A stretch of 64,000 nt of DNA. Source: Bryopsis sp. KO-2023. Lineage: Eukaryota > Chlorophyta > Ulvophyceae > Bryopsidales > Bryopsidaceae. The stretch covers positions 10,679,001-10,743,000 of the forward strand of contig BSYQ01000001.1 in NCBI GenBank assembly GCA_030272585.1, written 5' to 3'. The notes below the pieces were generated by a model, which did not search any database, was not told the origin of the DNA, and saw only the letters and a program-made list of their open reading frames with translations. Positions 25,002 to 40,000 of this stretch are shown here, piece after piece; positions within the stretch are counted from its first letter, which is position 1, and each line of letters opens with the position of its first letter. Both the position numbers and the translations under genes were made by a program.

Positions 25002-28000
25002 ATGGGGGCGCTTCGATGGATGTTTGCGGTTCTGGCCACCCTGTGCTGCTCCCAGTGGGCGCTCGCGAACGCCAAGGGATTTCTGGAGAAGGCTGTCCCT
25101 CTCAATGTGATCGCCACCACGCCTACAGACCTGATGACTACCGAGGAGCCCCTAATTTTCAGCGGCGCCGCCACTATCACTGTGTGTGCCTCTGAGACGC
25201 ATGAGCGATGGCGCCAACGTAGAACGTAGAACGTCTCGCGTGTGGTCAATTGATACTGGACGGAAGAACAACGTCTGGTGCAGCTTTGGCGTTTTTTTCG
25301 CACCATGCATAACGCCGCCCGATCGGTGATCTCCATTTTCTGATTTTTGTTACATTAGAATTCGTTCTGTGCAGGTTGTGTTTTCCAGATCGGTCATTGC
25401 GCTGGGCAGCGATTTTGGAGGAAAAGATCTTCCCGAGAACTTGGTAAGATCGAACTCGGGTCCAAAGCTGAAACCGTGTCGCACGCTTGTATTGTCGCTG
25501 GATCGACCCCTCATTCTCATGAATCGATTGCCGCCAGCAGCAGTGTTTGCGATCGAACCTGGGGGAGGCAAGTTAGTGGCGGCCACTATTTGTTCCAGTG
25601 ATCGGCGATCTTGATTTTGGTTGACCGGAACTGCTTGAATCTGCAGGTCCCATTTTTCATAAGCCAGCCTGAGTTGGCTGTTGGGAGGTTCAGATGGGTG
25701 ACAACCAGCATAGCTCGATGGGACCCTGTGAACAGTTGGCCTCCAGATGCAAGGGTTACTCTTCAATGGAACAGAGATTTGAAGACTTATGGAGGTGAGG
25801 TGGTTGGTTTTCTTGACCACATGAGGATGGTGTCCACATCCCATTGGCAAATTGATTTAATTGGTGTGTTTCAAGGTGCAATATTGGTTCCCTGCGTTTG
25901 TCACTTGTGGATACGTTGAATCCAACGCACTATAAATTTTGAAATAGTTGGAAGTGTTGTGTTGGGGTAATCCGAGGTGGCATGGGCCACCTTAGATTCT
26001 TCTGAAGTTCTGGATTGGGATGCTGAAGCAACATTGCCAATAGGGATTCCCTTCGATATCACAACACCCGATGTGGAGATACACACCCCTCCCCTGACGA
26101 TGTTTGTCCATGGAGTAGCTTCGGATATGGCCATGGATCTGACGGACAATCATTGGGAGGCCTCAACTGGATTGAAGGATGATCTGCTCCCCGAAATGCC
26201 TCCAGATGGTACATTTTGATAAATCAGCAGTCAAATTCCATGATGATAGGTTCCATCACTCATCATATGTTTTCTTAGATGCTGTGTTTTGCCTGAGTAG
26301 CAAGCATCTCTGTGGACAGGCAAAATTGTGATGGAGTTCAGCTTCCCAGTGGAATTGGCAGCCGTGGAAAAAGCAATTAAGATTGTCGAGGTCCGTGACG
26401 ATGTCAGAAAAGCTACCGAATTTCGTGCAAAGGTGTCAAAATGCCAATCACTGAGATATAGTGCTGCCAAGCTGGAGGTGAGGGTGGATGGAAGTGCTTC
26501 TTTTTCCCCTTTCCATATGGACATGCACTGGTGGTCATGAGAGATCTGATCATTATAATGTAATTGCATTTTTATTTATTTAATTATATCAGGTTTTTTT
26601 AATGTAGTACATCGAGAGGCCTGTCGACTATGCAAAAATCCAACGGAGTGATATGATCTCTATTTTGACTGTTTTATCTTGATTAGTAAGACAAGCGCAT
26701 TACTTTCATCTTTGTTCAAAAAGCTTCAGACCTTGATCCGAACAATTTTTTGTTTGTGTGTGTGTTTTTTTAAAGAGTAACAGCAATGATGAGGCTACAT
26801 GTCTGACTGTCTCAATTAAGGACGGAGTACTGGAAAGAGGCGTTAAGTAAGGAAAAAAACACCCCACCAAATTTGCATTGGCTGTTGGTTTCGAACAATA
26901 TATTGATGTTTTTCCCATATGCACTGTCCAAAATTCCATATTTCCACGGGCCTCAATTGGTTTCATTTTTTGTAAGACCTTCTATGAAGCTTTCTGTACG
27001 AATCATTACCCATCTTGTTGAAACTAGCAGACGATTTTGTCAAAGTTGCACAAGTTGCTGATAAATGATCCGACTTATCTGAATTTTGATAAAAGAAAAA
27101 CGTTGGGGCTGGTCTTGAAAAAATAGGTATGAAGCCATTTTTCCCCAAGGTCTTCGATACAATGCAAAGGCAGGAGCACTGACGAAAGAAATCTCTTTTC
27201 ATTTCTATGGCTTGAGAAATTTCCGAATTCCATTCCATCCAAAGATCGACATCGGGTATTGATCCTCGATTCATAAATTTACTTTTTTTTTGTCCGAATA
27301 TTCTGCGCAACTAAATTTTTGCATCTCCCAGTGGGAAAAAGGTTTGCTAAAAGAAACATGAATCCCCAATGTATACATTTTTTTTAAATGCAAAAAATCG
27401 TAATTTGTTTCATTGTTGTTTTTCATAGTTTGGGGGTTCAATAAAAGGAAAATGGTCAGAATACTATAAAGAAATAGAGAAGTCCAACCCGGGGGATGGG
27501 GGGGGATTCAACTTGGTATGTATCCATAGTGTTTTTTGGTAGGCTGCGAAATGTTTGAATATTTATTTTTGAAGGATAAAACATGGGTGTGAATTTTTCA
27601 GGGGTATGACTCTTCGTATGTGGCTCCCACATGGACTGGCATCTGGAACCAGTGTGAATGATTTGAAAGGAGCTTTCTCATTAACCGAAAATTCAAAGAA
27701 CGAAGAGGTATCGCTCCCCTCATGATACAAATATGGTTGGGAGGTGCTTATAGTTTCGACTTTTTCCCACCCCTCACGTATTTTAAGATTATTGTAATAC
27801 ATATGTTTTTAAGATTATAGAAAATAGCATATTTTAAGACAATTAATAACCGATTGAAAAATATCGACGGAGGGTTTTACTTGTTTGGAATACTATTTGG
27901 AATCACTAGAAATTTGAATCAACGCTGTGTTGTAGAAAGTAATGTTATGGGTGGAAAATTGATCGAGAGGAGAAAAATTCCCTCATGCTGACTTATGAAG

Positions 28001-31000
28001 ATGGGGGGGATGGGCAATATTGTGTACTGTATCTTTACTCAAGATCTTGGAACTTTATTGATACAAAAGATTGACTCCACTAGCTTTAATTGTGTCTTTT
28101 TTTCTTCAGATGCCGTTTGAGATGTCTTTGGAGAGTAAAGGAGTTATGACTTTGACAGCTCAATTCAAGCCAGGAGCGGAATACAAGTAAAAATTCATCA
28201 ACCCTGTTGATTATGGAGAGGAGGATTTATTATTTCCTTTTTTTCCCTATACCACCAATTACAGTTTCTGAACACTCTATAGAATGTATTTAACGCCGCA
28301 CTTCTCAGCCATGCAAAAATGCCACGACTGTACAAAAGTGTTTTTCAGGAGATTGCACACCACTCATTTCTTTTTTGGTTTTTTTTCTTTTCATCAAAAC
28401 AAATCTCTGTTGCTATATTCTTTATTTTGGTTATCTTTTTCAGGATCAGTGTCAATGGGGATCCCAATATTCGAGATGGATTTGGACTTCCACTGGAAAG
28501 CACCGCTGCAAACATTTTGGCAGAGGAAGCAAATCCATACATTGCGTTTTTTCAATCGTAAGCACATACGTGGGAAAGCTTTTCAATTATTGTTTTTGTA
28601 TGTTAATCTTTAAAAAAACTCTTCTTTTTTAAAAGATCTTCCTGATTTTGGTTTTTCTTTCATGTTAGGAAAAGGGTTTCCTGATTTTTTTTTTTCAAAG
28701 AGAAAGGGGGCAGGGGGTTATTTTTAACACTTTAGGGAGGAAAAGTATACGGTCTATTCTGTTTTGACAGTCTTGAGATTTTTTTTTTTTTTTCTGGAGG
28801 GGGGAGAACAGGGTAATAAACTCTATGGATGGCTGGGATGGAAATTACCCTGTCGTTTCACTTCTTGCCAGTGGTTTTTCGTATGCTCTTGAAGCAAAGA
28901 TGATCCACCCTCAGACGATTGACGAGGCCTTGACTTTGGGGTTCGCTTATTTTCATAGGCGCCAAGATTTGACACACACAGGTTTGTTGAATCTTATTTT
29001 CTACATACTTTAAAAATAAAAAAAAGGGAAGAAAGAAAGAACGAAAAGATCCTGGAAGAGTATTAATGTTTTGCATGACACACAATCGCTCAAAAACAGA
29101 GCCCTTTTCCTTTCCTACCTCAGATTATTTCTTGTTTTCCCCTCAATTGTGAAATTATTGAATCAGCAACGAGTAAAAAAATGCGATAATACTTTATCAT
29201 GTGGAAAGTTGAACTGGAGAGTGTAGAGTCCATACCAAGCTTATTCCTTGCAGATGGAATGAAACGAAATCGAAGGCAATTTTTTTCTTGTTTTGTACTG
29301 ATGCCAGATCTCGAGATCCCTATAGGCGAAACATCTACTCCACGTTTAGTTAATGTTGATTTGGCTCCGCTGCTGCAACAGTCTGGAATGATATATCTGC
29401 CAATAAAAAGAACCGGAAAGGAAGAGTGCGTATCTCATTTTCAAATAGGGATATGATCATATCAGTTTGTACTCATATCCAACTTCGTTGCAGAATTAGG
29501 GCTTTTTATTGCAAAATTGATTCTCGATCTGATAATGCTCCACAATTTTTCAATTTGACATGTGGTTTTCCTATTTTTTATTTTTTATTTTAAATATCTT
29601 AGGGGGTGTTTTTGTTTTTTGTTTTGGCTAATATTTGATGCTATTTATTGTTTCGTCATGGGGGGGGCTGCCACTTAAAAATTTCTTGCCTTGTGTTTCA
29701 AAAATTTCAATAGTGAAAGTAAGTGTGAGAAGACTTCAACTGAAAGATTGAATTTTCTCTTTTTACTGATTTTTTTTGTTTTTTTGTTGATCTTGCGTCA
29801 GACATTTGTACGTGATTGGCTATGACAATGAGAACAAGATCGTTCAAACGGATTATCAAATGGTGCATATGGTCTGGTTTGCAAAAGGAGTTCGCAAAGT
29901 TACACTTTATCTCACTCGTATTTCCGACGGGAAGCCCTACTCAGATGCAGCTTTGGTTGCTATGAGACGGAAAGACGACGATGAGCTTGATTATTATGAT
30001 GAGGATAAGCTTGTGAGTCTGTTTTTTCTGCTGTTTTTTATGGGTTTTTTAAAGAGTAACTTTATGCTTTACGATGAAAATCTGAAAAACTAAAATGCAG
30101 TGTGCTTTTTTATGAGCCGAAAACGAAAAATTTTCAATACGAAAGATAGCCCACTTATTATCAATTTAAACACTTAATAACAAGTTTTTTATTGATAATA
30201 AATGTGTTTTTTTCTGTTTTTTATCAATTGTTTTAATTGATAATAAGTGGGCTATCTGTTGTTTTTTAATCAAGATTGAGGATTGTTTGTGTAAATCATG
30301 TCTCATTGTTTCATTTTTCGTGGTTTATTTTTTGGAACGATATTTTGCAGGAACATGTGAAGACTTTTACAACGGATGCTGGCGGCATGGTTGAGTTTTC
30401 CCCACCTCCGTGTGTGATGGCCACTTGGCGATGCAGCGACTATGTATATTGGGTTAGGAAAGAAAAGACGAACAATATGTTTTCTGCCTATATGTCTCCC
30501 ACAAATCCACAAGAACGGATTGAACTTGCTGGGAGGCTCGTTCTGGACAGAAAAGTAGTGGAGCCAGGCGATGAACTGAAAATTGGAGGTAGATTTTAGA
30601 TTAAAAACATATTCAACACCAGTAAATACTAAAATAGTCAATCCAGAAACACAAATTTTGATTTTGAAATTTTGAAAACATTTTCAAATGGTATGGGCCT
30701 CAATGTTCGACTGGAGTTGATAATTATTAAACAACAGTTTTGGCATTCAACATCTGTTTAATATACGAAAGAACGTCCTCCAAATTGTTCCAAATTTGAG
30801 TTTCTGACTGGTGAGATCTGAATTGGCTTTTCCTTGGGTGGCATTTTAATCTTGCAGGATTTCTGACACAGAGGGAGGGTTCCAGCGTATTGCCATTTCG
30901 AGAAGCTAAGCATCTGCAAATCAGCACATGGTTGGAAGGTCGACGCAGGGCTTTCGGCGCTTTCATCGATCCTCAATATGGAACGTTTACTGCAACTGTC

Positions 31001-34000
31001 AAAATCCCTAAAGACGTCGACCCTGGGGAATATCGGTTGAGCATAGAACTGGAAGGCCCCAAATTTGATCTGTATTTGAGCCAGAGTTATGTGATTGGAA
31101 GACCGAGGGTTCCCACAGCGACACTGACGCTGATCACCCCCCCTTGGGTGAGTGCTAAATCTATTATATCGATCCGAGGTTTTGTTTTTTTTATGTTTAT
31201 TTATTATGTATGAAGGATGAATTTATCCTTCATACATGATAAATAAACATGAAAAATTAAACAAAAAATGGGAGCAAAAGCATAGTAACGGAGGGTACCA
31301 AGCGCCTAAAAATAATGAAAGGGTGTAGTAAGAAAAACCAATTTGGATAGAACTTGGAAATCCTTTTTCTCGGATGCATTTTCCCTCTGTTGTGAATTTG
31401 GGACCGCAAAAGAAAGGAATGGTCTTATGTGTTTGAAATGTTTATTTTGATTGTTCTATCAAAACAAATATTTTAATTGTTCTATCTCTTTTATTATTGT
31501 GATGGTTTTTTCTGCAACGATGTTTTAATCACAACGTTTGAATGTTGGGATCACCAGCCTTCTTCGAATTTGTTTCAATATGCGCCACTTGGTTTTTGGT
31601 GGGTTCACTTCGTGTCCAAAAAATTAAGACACAAAATATTCAACAGGTGAAACCTAATGCAACATTTGAGGTCGAAGTACAAGCTTCCAGTCTCCTGGGG
31701 CCATTTGTTGCGGATGCAGAAATGACTCTCGAATGGAAGGTGCAGGGAAATTACGGGAAAGGTAACCATTCACGATTCTTTTTGCGCTGAAAGTTCTATT
31801 TTTGAACTTGCCATTTCATATTTTTATTTTTTACTTGCATACTTTTTGTAAGAAACACTTGTCGACCCAGCTGGGTACTTCCCAATCTTGTGTTTTTCCA
31901 AAAGGCAGGAAAATCCGGAGTCGTTTGATTTTTTTTCTTTCTGACCTTTCAGAATTTGATGAGAATGTGGAGATCCTAAGAACCAACAGTACTGGAGGCC
32001 TCTCTTACACCATTGATCTGGCCAATTTAACACGGCCTGCAGTAACTGGTGAAATGGTGGAGATCAGTGTTACATGGATTGGACCCACAAGAGAAAGGAT
32101 AAGGGAAAGAGCTACCCTCAGGTAAAATGAATAAATGCTGTTCCATTAGCCACTTCCAAGACTGGTAGATGGCACTGCTGGAAGATCCATTTCCAATTGC
32201 AATTTCCAGGAAATTACAAGAAAAATCTGGAAAGTGGTCCGTCTGCCACAAGAAATCACACACACACGCAATTGATTTTTTTTTTATTTTTTTTTCATTG
32301 TTCCAAGTAATGTGGTTCCTTATTTGAAACTTTCGAGGTTAAATTGTTTTTTAATTATTATTCTGACGAATGGTTGGTGGTTGATCTTTTCAGGATTCAA
32401 CCCACTAACATGGCGGTGAAGCTGCACAGAAGCTTGTCCACCGATCTTCCAAATATTGAGTTTGGGGGTTGGGTGTCCGTGACCAGAACCACGGAAATAG
32501 GGGTGATTCCCTTGGAAGGTTTTCCTGTCAGCCTTGAATTGCTGAGTTTTCCAGACTCTGTGGATATCAGCGATGAAAATGAAATCAGAGCCCAGCTCAG
32601 TGATCCGACGCATGATGGAAATTTCCCAGTAAAACTGGAAAAGAAATGCACTGCCTTGGCAGGTTAGCGCAAAGGTCTTAAAATCGAGTGGAATTCCTGC
32701 CTCAATGCAGCCATATTCAAGAAAACAAACCAATTTTGTATATGTTTCTTTTTGATGTGACTTTGTTTCTTTCTAATGTTTTACAAGACCATGAACTTGT
32801 TGTGGACTTCCTTGGGCCCCCATTTTGATTTTCAAAAAAGAAAAAGGATGCCCCAGTGTTCCAACAGCCTACAGCCTGAGTTTTGCTTCCTTTTCTTATT
32901 ATTCACTTGTTGATCTTTTAATTAATTCCACATTGATAGTATTTTTAAAACCATAAAAACTGATGGTTTCACTTTCCTGTTAATGATTGGGCAACAGGAG
33001 TCCCGGAGTCTCAAATCAAGTGCCGATTTCAACTTCCAAAGATGGGCCACTACGGTTTTCGAGCTTGCGCATTCGATTCTATTGAAGATTATACCGCCTG
33101 CTCTGTGGACCTCTTAGGGAAAACACTCGAGGAATTCACAGAAAAGTATGTGCGTGTGCCGTAAAGGCAAGGTTTCTCGTGTTTTGCTATGTAATCTGCT
33201 GGGTTTTTTGAAAACAAATTTCTTCTCAGATTTTATTGCCTTTTTCTTTTTGCTTCCAATCCTTCAGAAACATCCTTTCTTGCATGAAACAATTGTATCA
33301 CGAGTGTTTTATATATTTAGTAGTTTTTTTTGTTCTGAAGTCCTGTCACTGAGGGAATACAGATGAATTTCTATTCACTGTCGGGTGAAATTGATCCTTC
33401 CACAATGCAAGCTCAAATCTGGGTTGATGTTCCATTCGAAAATTCCAGCCTTTTTGTTGCATGGGGAAATTATGAAGGTGTTGAAAAAAAGGTAAGTGAT
33501 TTCTTGTAAGGAAACTGGACGCAAAATCTAATGTTGCCGTGGACAGAAATTTTTGTAGCAAAAATGAAATCAGGGGGGAAAAAAACAGAAGCAACAAAAA
33601 CATAATAAAAAAATAAGAATAAAAATCATTTTTTAATCGCTTCTGTTCTTTTTCATGATTTCATTTTATCTACAAAAATTTTCAAGGTTAAAAACCCACC
33701 AGAAAAAACACCGAAAGAGTTTATAAACATACTCGTTCGGGGTGGAGGTGGGGACTGATATATCCACATATATTATTATGTTATTCTTATAATTATATAA
33801 TAGGAACTTCACAATTCACATAACACTCGAGAATAAGTTTTATTTCTACTTTTTTTTTGACACACACAGCAGAAAAAGCCAGTAGTTTCTGGTACATTCT
33901 TTTTTTTTGTTTTTGTTGGGCAACTTCCAAGCTGGTGTTTTACGAGTAGGTGATGCCGTTTCCCGAGAAAGGAATGCAAAAGGTCGAGCTGGATGGCAAT

Positions 34001-37000
34001 CTGTGCATAGGAAGCTGCGATGTCGATTTGTATTTGGCTGTCCCTCAGCAAAAAGCGGATTTTGTGAAAGGCGTCCCCTTTTCCTTGCATCGGGGCCCGA
34101 GCATGCCGCAACAATTCAAAGAAAGGAAATCATTCACCATTGCGAATGAGGTGCTTGTTTGTCTGAGTTGTTTTTATCGGTATTCATTTTTACCGATAAA
34201 ATAGAATAAAATTAATTTAATTTAAAGGTATATTCTCAAGGCCACCTGCTGTTGATTACAACTCAAATTGGATGTATATAACGACAGATGCTTGTGGGGT
34301 TGCTTTGCTTCAGACCGTTCCGTTCACCTTGAATATCACAGCAGGGATTTCAAGCAGTGATGGCAGCGAAGCGACCCCTCTGCCTGGAATTGGTCCAGAA
34401 AATCCAGCCATCGAGGAACCTGTTGCTTTGACCCCAGGGGAAAATGTAACCATTTCATTCCATGTCCGAAGATGCCCTGGTGATCCATCAGATCCACAGA
34501 CAATTGCATGTCCTGCATTGGAAGAAGCACTGTCTTCTGAACTGCTGGTTATGGTTGTGAACAAAGCCTACTTGGAGCTGATGGATAATCCTCTGGTGGA
34601 TTTGGCTAAAGGTTGGTAATATTTGGATTGCTGGAAACTGGAATTCTCTGGAATCGGAAAAAAAAAAAAAAAAAAAAAAAAAAAACAGCAAGTGGGGAGA
34701 ATCTCCATGAAAACATCGTTGCTGCAATTTCAATTCTGCAAGAACACAAAACAGGAAGTATTTTTTTTTTCTGTTCGCTCAGGAGGGAATTTCTAAATTT
34801 TTAGGGAATTCACATATCACTATTTTGAGGATGCATTTTGAAAAAAAAAAAACAAACCTATTTTGATACTGAAAGCGCTTCCATTAGTTTTATTATCATA
34901 TTTTTCTGACGACTGTCCACTATTTTCCAGAGTTGATGACTAAGATCCGTACCGATATGAGTTCCCGGACATTTCCTGAGTCAGACTCCTGGATGGACCC
35001 CAATGCCTACGCTGAAGCAAGAGATCTGTTCCTGGAACGAATTAAGAAAGATCCATGGCTGGCGAGAAGAATGGTCGACTATTCTGGGAATGTGGTAAGG
35101 ATTCCGTTTTATTTTGGAAATGATTGGTCATCTGCAGTTCCATGATAGGTATTCTGTGGCTAACCTTTTTTTTTCGATCCGAAAAGAGACGGTACCTCAA
35201 CAGACCGGACGAATATTTTTCCAAAGAAGATGTTCAAGATGGGACCATCGGCCCACTCTACAACTCACAGTTTGAGCAGCTTTGGGAGGCTCTGGGCCGA
35301 ATACCCCATAAGAATCGCCTCCCTTTGACGGGACCATCCTCAAGAAGCCCAACTGAAGCTTCAGGCTCGAGCGATCAGACTGTGGAACCAAAGCTGAGAT
35401 TGAAGGAGAATTTCAAAGTCACGCCCATCTTCAAAACGATCCGAGTTGATCCGGATACAGGATACGGCACAGTGGATTTCACGGCCCCAGATAGTTTGGG
35501 AACCTTCTCTGTGCGAGCTTATGCATCCTCAGGTTTGTGCTGTTTTTGCTCCTGCAATGATTTTATTTTTTGTACTTTTTTTCTATTTTCTTCACGATAT
35601 TTTTGGTTATTTGATGGGGTTTTTTTTTTGGGGGGGGGGGGGGAGAAAAACAGGGAGATTTCAAGGAAGAATATATATTTTTTCTTTGTGCCATTTCCCC
35701 ACCCCCCTCCTGAAAAATAAAATAAAAATAAAAAACCTTTTGATGCATCCACACACACACACGTGTGTTTGTCTTTTTTTTGTGACTGTTTGTCTTTTTT
35801 TTGTGACGTGAGAATGTGTCGACGCAGATCTGGCTCAAAGGGGTTCTTTTGAGAGTGAAATCGTGGTGAGATTGCCACTGTCCTTGACTTCTTCTGCACC
35901 CCGTTTTGTTCGAATTGGAGATGAATTTGAGGCTGGGGTGGTGGTGACGATCAACAAGAAAGACAAAGAAGGGGTGCCGGTGGTTGTCACTCTCTTGTCA
36001 GACCCTGAGAAGGCCAGAAATATTGAGTATCAGCCTGGTGATGGAAGCCCCCAGTTCCTCAAAAATTGCGAGGATCCAAGTGAGTGTTCCCATTTTTATT
36101 TGTTTCCCAAAATTTCGCTGTCAAAACACGTTCAAACAGGGGAGGTTTTTTTTTTCTTTTTCAGGTGATTTGAGTTGCTTGGTAGAGCTGGACAAAAAGC
36201 AAATCAAGACTGACGTGGATGGTCAAGTCGAGGTTCGTTTCAAATTTAAGGCAGCAAGGCTGGGAGTTGCAGATCTCACCATCCGAGCAGGTATCATCTG
36301 ACTGACCCTCCCCCCCCCAAAAAAAAAAAATACATAAGAATAAATAGGTTTTTTTCTCACTTTTTTGGTTCTTTGTGCACATGGTTCTCCAGATTTGATT
36401 TTCATGCCCGGATAGAAACAAACAAACGACGTGCCAAACGTTTGTCTGACTAATCATTGTATGACTAAACCTGTATCATATATGCACCGAACCTCGTTCA
36501 AATGAGTGATCAGGGCCTCGTTCTGCACATCAATATCCTCTGCACCCATCTTGCCATTATCTAACAAAGAAATAAAAATAAACGCAAATCCTATTAAGAA
36601 ACTAGATGTGGAGGTAGATGAGTAAATGAACCTGAAATCCACATGGAGGTTTCCATCTGGAATTAGACCAGAAAGCTGATTCTTTTTATGCATGGTAAAT
36701 CTGTGGTAGACATTGCTGGTGCCAGCGATGCTTTGAAAGTGCTCATCCCAGTCCATGGCCAGCAGAAGCAAGTTCAAATCGCGACATCGTTTGCCCTCAA
36801 GGGAAAGCTTGAGAAACCCACCCCATCAATTCGGAATGTTACCACCCCTCTCCCGGTCGAGATGAAAACATACTATTCCAGCCAGCCAGCCCCACCTCCA
36901 GCCACCAGTGCTGTGGTGGTAAACCATGCACCAAATCCTCAGTTTGGTGGAGGCGCTCTGAAAAACAAGCATGGGGAGGAGGAGCTTGGTGGGGATATGC

Positions 37001-40000
37001 TTTCCCAGCCACCGCCCGTAGCATCGATTGCTTTTGTGAAGAAGGGGGTGGTTTTGGATGGTCGAACGTCAGAGGGAAGTTTGGATTCTGGGACTGGCAG
37101 TGCTGATGCTGGGGTTATGGATGCCATGAAAAATGCTGCAAACAGTAAGAAATCGGCCAATTTTGGGCGAAAGCTGCGGCAGAGCGTGGGCGTCAGGCTA
37201 ACCACAGCATCAGATTTCGGCAAAAAAAATCCACCTGTGGGCGATGCAGCTGTGTCCAAACGAGAAAAGTTATCGGTCAATGCAGAGAGTGATGGGGACA
37301 AGGTCAATGCTTATCAGAAAATTGTGGATTCTGAAAGCATCACCACCAAGGCACCAGTAATGTGGACTTCGTCAGATACAACCTCGGATCAAGTGTCTAC
37401 AGACACTCCCCTTGGTGGGCAGATTGGGTTCGTTAAAAAGATTGACACCCTGTCGTCAGGAGGCCATCGAGACTACAAAACTGGAGCAGTGGAGCCGATT
37501 CAAAAACACAAGCAACCTGCAGAGTCCACACAAAAGGTAGGAAACGAGCCGGATGCGTCCCCATTGCTTCGAATCCCTGGGTCCCCCTCAGCCACACCAC
37601 CTCTGCAAAAGCCAATGTCAGCTCCAGACTCTGGTGGCAGTCCTGTTACAAACTCTGGTGGAACAACGGAGCGGGGTTTCAAAAAAATCAAGAAGGTTGC
37701 TTTGGGGCTGTATGGTGTCCATGGCAAGTCATCCAAGAACAGGAGGAAGGGATGGGTCGATGTGTTGCACCAGTCCATAGAAAATGTGGAATGGGATGAG
37801 GGGCTGAAATTTCCGGATGCTGAACCTGGTAGCGGATTCCTTGGTTTGCTGGCTGGGGTGGGGAGATTTCCTTCAGTCTTGCATGGAGTAAGAACTACCA
37901 TCACTAACTGGTGAGTTGATAAGCACTTTCACTTTTAGACCAATAAATGAAACCTCTTTTCTCTAATTTTTTCTTTTTTATTTGCGTGTGTGCCTTTTTT
38001 TCAGCTTTTTTTATAGCTCATGTGTATTGATATGTACTTTTTTTGACATGTTTGGCAGGAGCCCGCTACGGGACTGGATTTCTGTTTATGATGCTCTGGC
38101 CAACATCACCACACCTTTCGTTCTCCAACAGTATGACACGGAGGATCCAAAAGCTGCTGACCACCCCACTTACGTAAAAGCTGTCCATGCTTTCAACATT
38201 AGCATGAAAAACTTGGACGCTCTGACAACTGAGGACTGTGGCCTGAAGTCCAGCGATTATGATTTGGGCTGCGAAGAAACCCGGGATATCAACTTTTATT
38301 CAAATTCATGGGGGACTTGGATTGCTGCCAACGTGCTGGAGAAAACCAAAACAGCATCAAATGAGGTCAGATATTTATTTCTGGGACATTTATTCAATTA
38401 ACAACGGCTGAACAAAAAGGTCGAGAACTCTTCGGCCTCGATAATCTACATTGGAGAAAAGGTAAAAAGTAAAAAGCAAAAGTCTTGATGGTTGTGGTGT
38501 TGGTTTTTGGAATTTGAACAGAGCTTGAAAGAGGGAGTGGAGAAGCTAAAGACACTATCCAAGTTGTGGCAAAAGAAACTGGTTGAAAAAGTGAAAGACA
38601 TTGCAATGTGGGATTGGAATAAATACGGGGCTCATCTGGGTGTCTACTATGCCGTCGAAATCAGGTATATAAACTTATATGTAAACTTCTGATTTTCTTC
38701 TGATTTTTTTTAGAGTGATGATAATATTAAGAATACTCTCTATTTGATTTCCGGGAAACCCCCTTATGTCGTGATTTGGCCATTTTCGTTATTTTAGCAA
38801 TTGTTTTGCTATGAATGTTGATAGCTCATCTAGCGCTAGATCTCTTTTTTTCAGGAAACCTCTTACACTTCACCATTCTTTTTTTTTTTTTACCTCACTG
38901 TTTTGATGCTGGATTGCTCGATATTCTTTGTTTTCTGATACCAATTTCCGAAAGGTAATGGGAAATTAGTTTTTTATTCGTGTGTCTGCTCGTTTAGGTT
39001 TGATCTTGGCGTCGATTGGGCTCCTCCCGATGATTTTCCAGAACACATCAAGTCGGACCTTTCAATGGACAGATTGTCGGAAAGCCTTCAGAAAGATGAG
39101 CTTTCCATGGAAGCACGTGCAAAGGTTGCTTTGGCTTGGCTGAAAAAACTTGGAAAAGTGGAGGGATCAAAACATGCAGATGTTGTGGACTCCGTAACAG
39201 CCTTCCGAAATTCTATCAGAACCATTGGGAGGACTGCCTATATTGCACGGAGTCCGCAAACAGCTGCCCCTCTTGGTTAGTCACTCACAAAAAAATTCCA
39301 TGAAATTATCTATTGGTTGACTGTTTTATGACATTAGTTTTTTTTGAACAACGGAGAAGTAGGGATTATTTTGTTTTTGCCTGAGTAGAAATTGATTGAA
39401 AATTCATCAGACAATAGAAGTATCAACAGTGAGAAATATCCAAAAATAGAAATGCTACGGATGGCATGGAATTTACTTTCTACCTTTTTTAAAAAAGGTA
39501 AAGAAAAAAATACTTTTCCATTTCCTGTAAAAAAAAAAGCTAAAATTATCACATTTTGGTTGTAGACCACAAGACGCAGGCACTCATATTGCTGGTGTTC
39601 ATCCGCTCTGGTGAATCTGGGCCTCTCATTGAAAAGCTGGCTAATTTTGTGGCCACTCCTTCACGATGGTACAACTCAGAAGCAACCATTTTCGGAAACT
39701 TGGCATTGACTGCATATGATGAGGCTGCCGGAAGCACAGAACCAGACCTGGACCTCACTGCCAAAAGTGGGGACATCACGTTGCTGCAGGTCTGTCATAT
39801 CTCGAAAATTTTGCCATGAAGTTTTTCCATTAGCTGCAAGGGTCCAAGAGACGCATTTATTTTATCCGATATGTGGAGTTCTCTCTTTGTTTTCAATTGG
39901 ACATGATCTTTTCTGTTAAAGCTCTCCACACCGACTGCTTCACCTAAGAACACAGAATTTTTTGTTTTTAAAAAATAATCAATTTTTGGTGTCAAATTCA

